64,000 bases of DNA from Brachynemurus nebulosus. Its lineage: Eukaryota; Arthropoda; Insecta; Neuroptera; Myrmeleontidae. The translations under genes and the position numbers were made by a program. This document shows, piece by piece, positions 57,560 to 64,000 of this stretch. Each line of letters opens with the position of its first letter. The stretch's first letter is position 1. Location: the NCBI GenBank assembly GCA_035578155.1, contig JAPWDM010000004.1, forward strand, positions 41,349,551-41,413,550. Reading direction: 5' to 3'. The notes beneath the pieces were generated by a model. It did not search any database and was not told the DNA's origin. It saw only the letters and a program-made list of their open reading frames with translations.

Positions 57560-59023
57560 GCTTATCTGCACTGGACGGGAATTTGCACGGGAATTTTTCT
57601 TTTCTGGTTTGTAGATCATTTCGTAATCATACTCCATTAATTCTAGTCTTCATCTTACAAGACGACTGGATGGATACTTGCAGTTCATGAGCCATTGTAG
57701 CGACTTGTGATCTGTGACGATTTTGAATTTCTTGAACAGGTAAGGACGGAAATGCTTACAGCTTTTGACGATGGACAAGAGCTCTCGCTTCGTGGTAGAG
57801 TAGTATCTTTCTGTGTCGTTAAGTGTTGCAGAGTAGTATCCTATCGGTAAATTCTTTCCAATTTCTCCTTGAGATAGTACTGATCCGATCGCTTCACTTA
57901 ATGAGTTACAGGTAAGTATGAAAGGCGTCTGGAAGTCAGGATATTGTAAGAGCTGTAATATTTTTAAATTTTGGAATGATTCTTTGCATTTTTCGTTGAA
58001 GATAAAAGCAACATCTTTTTCAAGAGTTAGGTAAGAGGTTTGGCGATTTTTGAATATTCAGGAATGAATTTGCGGTAGTATCCTGTAAGACCTAAGAATG
58101 ATTTGATTTCTTTGACATTGCGTGGTTCTTTTCGTTCTACGATGGCTTGAATCTTATCAAAAGATGGCTGCACACCTTTGTCGCTAATAATGTGTCCGGG
58201 GTAAGCCACTTCTTTCTTCAAAAATTCACACTTGCCTGGCTGTAGCTTCAAATTTAATGTTATGTTCTTTTAAATTACTACCAAAGATTATAATATCATC
58301 TAGATAGACAAAACTATCGTGACCTAAATTTTGTGTTAAAACATTATTCATAAGCCGTTGGAATGTGACGGGAACCTTCCTGAATCCAAAATTCATTCGG
58401 TTCATTTCAAAGGGTCCTTGAGGCGTACGAAAGGCTGTTTTGGCTTTATCTTTTTCGCGCATCTCTATTTGATAAAATCCGCTGGCCAAATCGAGTGTTG
58501 TAAAGTAAACTGCTTCTCCGAGTTGATCGAGAATTTCTTCAATGTTTGGCAAAGGAAAATTGTCGGGAATTGTGACTTCATTCAATTTTATATAATTCGT
58601 TACAACTCTCCACTTCTGTTGACCTAAGGCATCGCGTTTTTTCTGTATGACCCATAATGGTGAGGACCATGGACTGTTGTTCGGACGGATAATTCCTTGC
58701 TCTAGCATACTTTTCATTTGACGTTGTACTTTTTCTTCATGTACTTTAGGATATCTGTAGGTTTTTGATGAAATTGGTGTTAGGTTGGTCACATTGATTT
58801 CATATTTGATTGCTGGTGTTGTTGTAAGAATATCTGCTTCTAATAAAAATACGTCGCTGAAATTTTCACAAATTTCCGTGATTGATTCCTTTTCTTCCTT
58901 GATGCAATGTTGTAAACGTAAATTTTCATTTAGTTCTTTTAGTCGCTCTAGTGTGTTGCTATTTTCAATTTGAAACGTGAACTCTCCTTTGACTGAAACG
59001 CCATCTGTTAAATAGGTGTTCAA
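57560..59023 (-). pseudogene. gypsy-type reverse transcriptase and RNase H
   Basis: In 59,023-58,226 the RT motifs are IRPNNSPWSSPLWVIQKK, KWRVVTNY (usual VxDYR altered), FTTLDLASGFYQIEM (first Asp), KTAFRTPQGPFE and FVYLDDIIIF (YLDD). A frame change leads to 58,251-58,027: QPGKCEFLKKEVAYPGHIIS, then FLGLTGYYRKFIPEYSKIAK. RNase H-like sequence continues to about 57,560 with SEAIGSVLSQGEIGKNLPIG, SATLNDTERYYSTTKRELLS and VTDHKSLQWL. It is then lost in stops. The match is to the 17.6/297/gypsy branch of Ty3/gypsy elements. Confidence 0.85.
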
Positions 59024-60154
59024 TCATTGCCCGATCTACGCGCTACGTCAATCGAGGAAATTGACTGGACAGTTTTACTTAATTTTAGCGTGGATCCAAA
59101 CCGCGACATGCTGCCGATTTATCATACAGCGAGATTTTAAAATATCAATTGAATTATACTGATCTAAGAGAGCCACCGCACGTGTTGCAGCCGGGCACCG
59201 TGATTACTACTTGTTAGTAAGATAGCACAGTGGAAGACTTTATTAATATTCGATCGCGGCACCGACCATTCAATTGCATGGGGCACCTCAGGGTTGTAAA
59301 TCATATAAGTTCCATTGAAATGTATGAAATGTGTGACGGTGGCACGTGGTGTGTGCGATGTTTGTCGCACACAACGCATACACAGCTGTAATGGCTATTC
59401 GTAAAGTAGTTAAAATTTGTATTATTTCCATATTGTAAATTATGAAGTGGTATTGGAAAGAAGAAAAGATGAAATTTTCACTTAACAAATTTATTACAAG
59501 AATTATTATAAAAAATATTTGTGGAGTACAAGTATATAAAAAAAATCGATATTGACCGTGTTAAAATAAATACAATAATGAAATCAAAATGGCTACATCA
59601 GCTGTCAAACGAATAATGAATTACAAAAAATATGAAAAATAATGAACTTGAATTAATTTAATTAACCTGTGGCATATCGTGTTAAACTTAACAGACACCC
59701 AGGCAATGATATAATAATTTATCGACATTTTCTATGCCCAGCTGCCGATCACGGTGATCAAGACATTGCCAAATTATGTCGCCAAATTTTTGGACCTATT
59801 TATGGAAAATGAAAAGTAAACGACAATTTTGATTGACATTTTAAGATTTGTAAGAATTGTTATTTGTCGAATTTCAGACCAAATTTAAAAAAGGTGTGAT
59901 ACGGCGGTAAAGTTATCAATTTTTATCTAGAGAAGCTGTCAAAAAAAAAAATGGAGTTCTAACCCTAATTGGAATGATATATTGATCAGAATGTAAATGA
60001 ATTTATGAATACGTTAGTGTGTAAACCCTTGGAAAAATATTTTTCGGAAGATTTTTTTTATTGCACTATTTTTCAAGAAATGCCCTTTTTATAAATATGC
60101 CACTCCTATTCTCCTCTCTTTATAATAGTATTCTCCTCTCTATTCTCCGCTCTA
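59024..60154. other. intergenic or decayed element sequence
   Basis: Here the gag and protease of the minus-strand element would be expected, but no frame shows a recognisable domain. Small minus-strand frames at 59,164-59,488 (for example FNGTYMIYNPEVPHAIEW) could be residual element sequence. I cannot identify them. Confidence 0.35.
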
Positions 60155-60378
60155 AATATATTCAAAAGTAAAAACATAATAGAAACTTTAGGTAAAATTC
60201 AAATTAAACTTTGTAAACCACATGACGATTTTATTTTTAATTTTCATTTAATCGATAAAGATTTCAATATCTCTTACGATGGTATTCTTGGTCATAGTTT
60301 CTTAACCCAATATCAAGCCGAAATTTCGTATAAGGATAATAAAATTACATTTCACAAATCGATAAAAATACACCTAAA
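60155..60378 (+). pseudogene. gypsy-type aspartic protease fragment, plus strand
   Basis: A 75-codon open frame reads ETLGKIQIKL, then FNFHLIDKDFNISYDGILGH, SFLTQYQAEISYKDNKITF. The DGILGxxFL signature is the second conserved region of retropepsin domains in Ty3/gypsy elements. The catalytic DTG lies upstream and is missing. Its strand is opposite to the errantivirus-like element, so it belongs to another insertion or an inversion. The frame runs directly into an (AT)n tract. Confidence 0.6.

Positions 60379-60379
<1 letters not shown>

Positions 60380-60421
<42 letters not shown>
60380..60421. repeat. (AT)n microsatellite, 42 bp
   Basis: An alternating tract between the protease fragment and the tandem duplication. 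Confidence 0.95.
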
Positions 60422-60424
<3 letters not shown>

Positions 60425-60703
60425 AATTCGATCCAATTTGATAGTTTTTCAAGTGAATTTTAATTAACATAATGAATTGGCCATTTGCCAAAGTACATCG
60501 AGTGTTCAAGTATCAGCCAAAGCTGGACATTGAGTGAACATATGAATATTGGTGTATGTTTAAATACGGGGAAAAGTCCGCCATACATTAATAATGTTTC
60601 ACAGGCACTCGATAATATTTGAGATTAAAAATATAAACTGCGTCTCGCATCAAAGAGAGATTGTGTTTGGTTGAATATCGGATTGGAGTGGCACTCGAAC
60701 AAG

Positions 60704-60774
60704 CGGTCGGTGGTCTAATTTGTAGGGCGCTTGGCTAGCAACCAAGAGATCCGGGTTCGAGTCCCAACCGATCC
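60704..60774 (+). tRNA. tRNA-Ala(AGC)-like gene, copy 1
   Basis: A cloverleaf can be drawn. The acceptor 5' strand is CGGTCGG with T8; the D-arm is GTCT...GGGC, with a shortened D loop. The anticodon stem CTTGG/CCAAG carries loop CTAGCAA (T33, anticodon AGC), a 5-nt variable loop follows, and the T-loop TTCGAGT lies in a canonical B box. Position 3:70 is G-T, the alanine identity wobble. The first acceptor pair is C-C, which weakens it. TTTTT follows about 10 bases downstream, a possible Pol III terminator. It could be a pseudogene or tRNA-derived repeat. Confidence 0.5.
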
Positions 60775-61050
60775 TATTTGATAGTTTTTCAAACACTATG
60801 TGAATTTTAATTAACATAATGTACTGGCCATTTGCTAAAGTACATCGAGTGTTCAAGTATCAGCTAAAGCTGGACATTAAATGAACATATGAATATTGGT
60901 GTATGTTTAAATACGGACAAAAGTCCACCATAGATTCATAATGTTTCACAGGCACTCGATAACATTTGAGATTAAAAATATAAACTGCGTCTCGCATCAA
61001 AGAGAGGTTGTGTTTGATTGATTATCGGATTGGAGTGGCACTCGAACAAG

Positions 61051-61122
61051 CGGTCGGTGGCCTAATTGTTAAGGCGCTTGGCTAGCAACCAAGAGATCCG
61101 GGGTTGGAGTCCCAGCCGATCC
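61051..61122 (+). tRNA. tRNA-Ala(AGC)-like gene, copy 2
   Basis: The D-arm is perfect (GCCT/AGGC around AATTGTTA, a good A box). It has the same anticodon arm with AGC, a 5-nt variable loop, G3-T70 and an A after the acceptor stem at the discriminator position. The T-loop is altered to TTGGAGT, damaging the B box, and the T-stem has one mismatch. TTTT follows. Copy 1 has the better B box and copy 2 the better D-arm, so neither is perfect. Confidence 0.5.
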
Positions 61123-61163
61123 AATTTGATAGTTTTCCAAACACTATGTGACTTTTAATTAAC

Positions 61164-64000
61164 TTCCTTAATAATTCATGATTGACAGATTAATGTGATT
61201 ATCGTTGTGTTTAAAATAACACTTGTTAACTATTTTTTTTTTTCAAGCACTAATCAAAGAATATAAATTAAAACTTTTAAATAAAAACTTTTAAATTAGT
61301 AATTTTGGTGTCAACAAAATCAGTTACAATTTATTTTAATTTTAACAAACGGGTTAAAATAGCCTACGTTTTCTGCTTCACGGTATAAAAACGTCATGCG
61401 CGTCTGGTCTCATTCAAATTTTAAATAATCAATCATAAAAAGAAAGTATTTAAATATAATTAATTTTGTTCATATTTAGATTTATCATCTATATGTTGTC
61501 TTTTTATTAACGCTCGTTTGTAATCACAAGCGTAGGTTGACCTTTAACATTAATTACTTATTGAAAATGATATGCTTCTACTGAATATTGTTGATACTTT
61601 GTTAATTAGTAGCAAATATACAATTTGAGTGAAAATAAAAAAGCGAAAAGGCGACCTTTCTGTTATTTCAATTCAAAACATACAATCTCAGAAGGGTATG
61701 TCCTAGGCAGTGGGCGTTTTCGGTTGTTGAACATTTCCTTTAAATTAATATCAAACTAAAAATAAAACGTTAATTTCTTTTTCTTTTTTTTTGTTTTTTA
61801 GCCACCAGAGTCTCTTTAATGTTAATTCTCTTTGGAAAAGCTCTGATTTGAACGAGAATGTTTACTATCACAAATTGTTTTCACCTTGTAAACTGGAAAA
61901 GGATAGATGTTGGAGGTGGATAATTAAAAAAGAAAACTTTTATAATGTGCTTACGGAAATTTTATAAATTTCCGTAAGCACTGTTACTTTATAAAATTTT
62001 TTTTAAGGCTCGGTATGCCTATGTTAAAACTTTAATCATACCATCTTAATATTTATGAAAATTAAATGAATTTTTTCTTGATGGTAGCACTAATTTAAAC
62101 TGCTGCTAACTCGAGATTAAGCTAAAGTGAAATACCATAGTTGTCTCGGTTCAGTATAAGAACTATGGAATTTCCAAAATATATTTTTCGGTTGTAACAA
62201 ACTTACTTAATCAAATAATATATGCAATGTTTTTTGCATGATAATGTATCACCTTTATTTTCAATATAAAAATGTTTTTAATGTAACCTAATGCGCGTAG
62301 TTTTTGGCGCTTTATCTGATTAAAAATATATCTATAAAAAAATACTTGGTAACAAGGGTCAGAAGAAGTCTTCTGCTGAACACAGTTGGAAAAGAATAGT
62401 GTTCTCAAAAACAATTGCAATGTAAAATTATAATTTTTTTTTTTAAAAGGGATTCCAACTAAAACTTAAATTTTATTCATATGGTATTTTTTTAAATAAT
62501 TGCCAATCTAGTAAAAAAAAGCAGAATTGTAAACTACTTAATATTATTCAAAAGAGTTTAAATTTAAAACAAGTAAATTTGTTATATCCATCGGAAGTGA
62601 AACAAACATATTTCATCATGTCGTTCAGGTGGGACCAATTCATTTATTGTTGAAATAGTTCTTTGTAATTATCCAAATTGATATAAGTTCATCAGGCATT
62701 ATTATAAAGATTTTACATTCTTTAAATCGATTTGGATAATCTGTTATATTTTTATGATATTGTGCACTCTTTAATTAGCATGTGTTCAAATATCTTTTAT
62801 TATTTATAAATCACAAGTAGTATCACCATCTTGTCTTACTAAAGATATAAACTAGTGCGTATGGATCTTATAATTTATTGATAACCTGAAAATAGCACGT
62901 ACTATTTTAAATCTTTCTATCCATACTTGATATTTTGATATGAAATATAAAACAATACCGTAAACACTGGTTACTTGAGCCCAGATTTGCAAATCATCTG
63001 ATAATTTTTAAAATTTAGCGTAACTGTTATATTTATTTGGGATAGAGAATTCAGTATATTAATCTGTATATGACTACGGTTAAATATTATTATATAAAAT
63101 GGATTTTTTTCTGATGGTTCATAAATTTTATACATCTTTAGATTTTGGTTCAAGTTAACCTCAAGTTCGGGTTACTTGAACCCAAGCCTAAATTTCCAAG
63201 TGATTTCCATTTGAAAACAGTTTGAGACGATAAGATATTGGTTACTAACTAAAACACATTGTACAAACATGTATTTATTTAATAAACATGAATTGGTACC
63301 AAAACTGAATAAAAATTTTCAACCAAAAATTGTTATGGATACCAAATTATTTTTATGAGTTAAAGTGTGTCTGTTAGACTACCTAAAGAAAATAATCCTT
63401 TTTTGATTAGTGTAGGTAGACGTATTTTCTTAACTATACCTTCCCATTTATAGTACAGTACGTCCTTGTTCTTGGACCACTTCCATGCCTTTTTAATTGA
63501 ATCCATGTACCATTTTATACCAAATTTATAATGGGCTCAAGTTTTTGAGCCCATTTGAAGGTTTTCGGTATTACCATGGAAAAAAATTCCATGGTAATAG
63601 TGAAAAGACTACAGAATTCTTAAGGAACTTGATAGACATGAGTTAAATTGTCAACAAAATTTTATTTCAATCTCAAAACATGAAAGTAAACTAAATTTAT
63701 GAACTCGTAATCTACTGAATATTCGTAATCTGCTTTTCGTAATATATAATAACTTCAAACATCAAACTTTTATAATAGAAATATTTTATTCGGTCTTCTA
63801 TATAGTCACGTTAAATTTAAATATTATGAATTGAAAAAGAAGTTATAAGTGATCCTCTCCATAAAATAAAACGACATTAATATTGTCATCAAGAGGCTCT
63901 GCAGGTCTCTGCTCTGTTCTGCTTCAACACATCTATACAAGTAGCTTGTTTTCATACAAAATTTTCATCTTTCTATTCAATTTTGTTTTCCTTTGACTGA
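61164..64000. other. AT-rich intergenic DNA with small hairpins
   Basis: No gene is recognised. A 35-bp hairpin lies at 61,947-61,981 (GTGCTTACGGAAATT mirrored). Two adjacent hairpins lie at 63,531-63,554 (ATGGGCTCAA mirrored) and 63,573-63,599 (TTACCATGGAA mirrored). The segment TTACTTGAGCCCAGATTTGC at 62,971 is echoed at 63,170 (TTACTTGAACCCAAGCC), so a diverged duplication is likely. Confidence 0.45.

Larger units (their letters stand above)
53785..59023 (-). mobile_element. gypsy/errantivirus-type element with env, decayed
   Basis: The order on the minus strand is reverse transcriptase and RNase H (about 57,560-59,023), HHCC-type integrase (55,983-56,765), then an envelope gene (53,785-55,850). 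This pol-env order, with an env carrying a basic cleavage site and a C-terminal membrane anchor, is characteristic of insect errantiviruses. Gag and LTRs were not identified. Multiple frameshifts are present, so it is an inactive endogenous copy. Confidence 0.75.
60428..61163. repeat. 347-bp tandem duplication (two units plus partial third)
   Basis: Each unit runs from GATCCAATTTGATAGTTTTT through ATAATG, TGGCCATTTGC, AGCTGGACATT, TTTCACAGGCACTCGATAA and TAAACTGCGTCTCGCATCAA to a tRNA-like sequence at its end. A third start (61,119-61,163) is partial. Unit 1 lacks an 8-bp ACACTATG present in the others. Confidence 0.9.

Overview
The window is AT-rich, gene-poor DNA from an arthropod, most likely an insect. 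The evidence is the set of mobile families present: pogo, Tc1, mariner, hAT and piggyBac DNA transposons, I-type and CR1/Jockey-group LINEs, Penelope-like elements with GIY-YIG endonucleases, and a gypsy-type element with an envelope gene. Promoters with a TATA box about 30 bp upstream of a TCAGT initiator point the same way. Eleven long (AT)n tracts are scattered through the window. I recognise no conserved host protein-coding gene. Species or order cannot be fixed from sequence alone; a hemipteran-like genome is only a guess.

Layout. 0.5-2.0 kb: pogo-like transposon with a decayed transposase tail. 4.8-7.5 kb: dead I-type LINE on the minus strand. 7.6-12.7 kb: composite bounded by 39-41 bp inverted repeats, holding tandem repeats and a 5'-truncated LINE whose ORF2 (970 codons) is intact. 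14.1-24.5 kb: hAT elements with 8-bp duplications, a 2.1-kb foldback element, a pogo/mariner-type MITE and several anonymous repeats. 26.1-27.0 kb: diverged 161-bp tandem repeat. 30.3-31.6 kb: second pogo-like element with a nested insertion.

The centrepiece is a 12.46-kb near-perfect palindrome at 33,033-45,489, centred near 39,115. Each arm of about 6.2 kb holds the same two convergent transcription units. Unit A is a 129-aa protein driven by a TATA/TCAGT promoter with three perfect TGACGTCA sites. Unit B/C has two overlapping reading frames: a 157-aa protein with an N-terminal C2H2 finger and a 236-aa acidic protein ending in a basic tail. The two units face each other across about 2.5 kb of non-coding DNA. 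A G/T-strand minisatellite fills the centre and CATATATG-rich DNA lies at both outer ends. The arms differ by a 251-bp piggyBac-type MITE (left only; the right arm keeps the empty TTAA), a 185-bp hairpin (right only), and an extra promoter/start/minisatellite block (right only). These differences argue that the palindrome is real and has two evolving arms. It resembles an ambisense small DNA virus or a non-autonomous element with giant terminal repeats, but no replication, capsid or transposase gene is visible, so its nature is open. It is my candidate for the undescribed system.

45.8-46.3 kb: mariner-group pseudogene. 46.4-48.7 kb: two Penelope-like copies head to head. 50.6-51.3 kb: internally deleted Tc1-like element inserted in an (AT)n tract. 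51.6-52.6 kb: foldback MITE beside a truncated Penelope end with a hammerhead-like motif. 53.8-59.0 kb: decayed minus-strand gypsy/errantivirus-type element in the order pol, integrase, env, with no LTRs identified. 60.2 kb: an isolated plus-strand retroviral-type protease fragment. 60.4-61.2 kb: 347-bp tandem duplication carrying two tRNA-Ala(AGC)-like cloverleaves. The last 3 kb shows only short hairpins.
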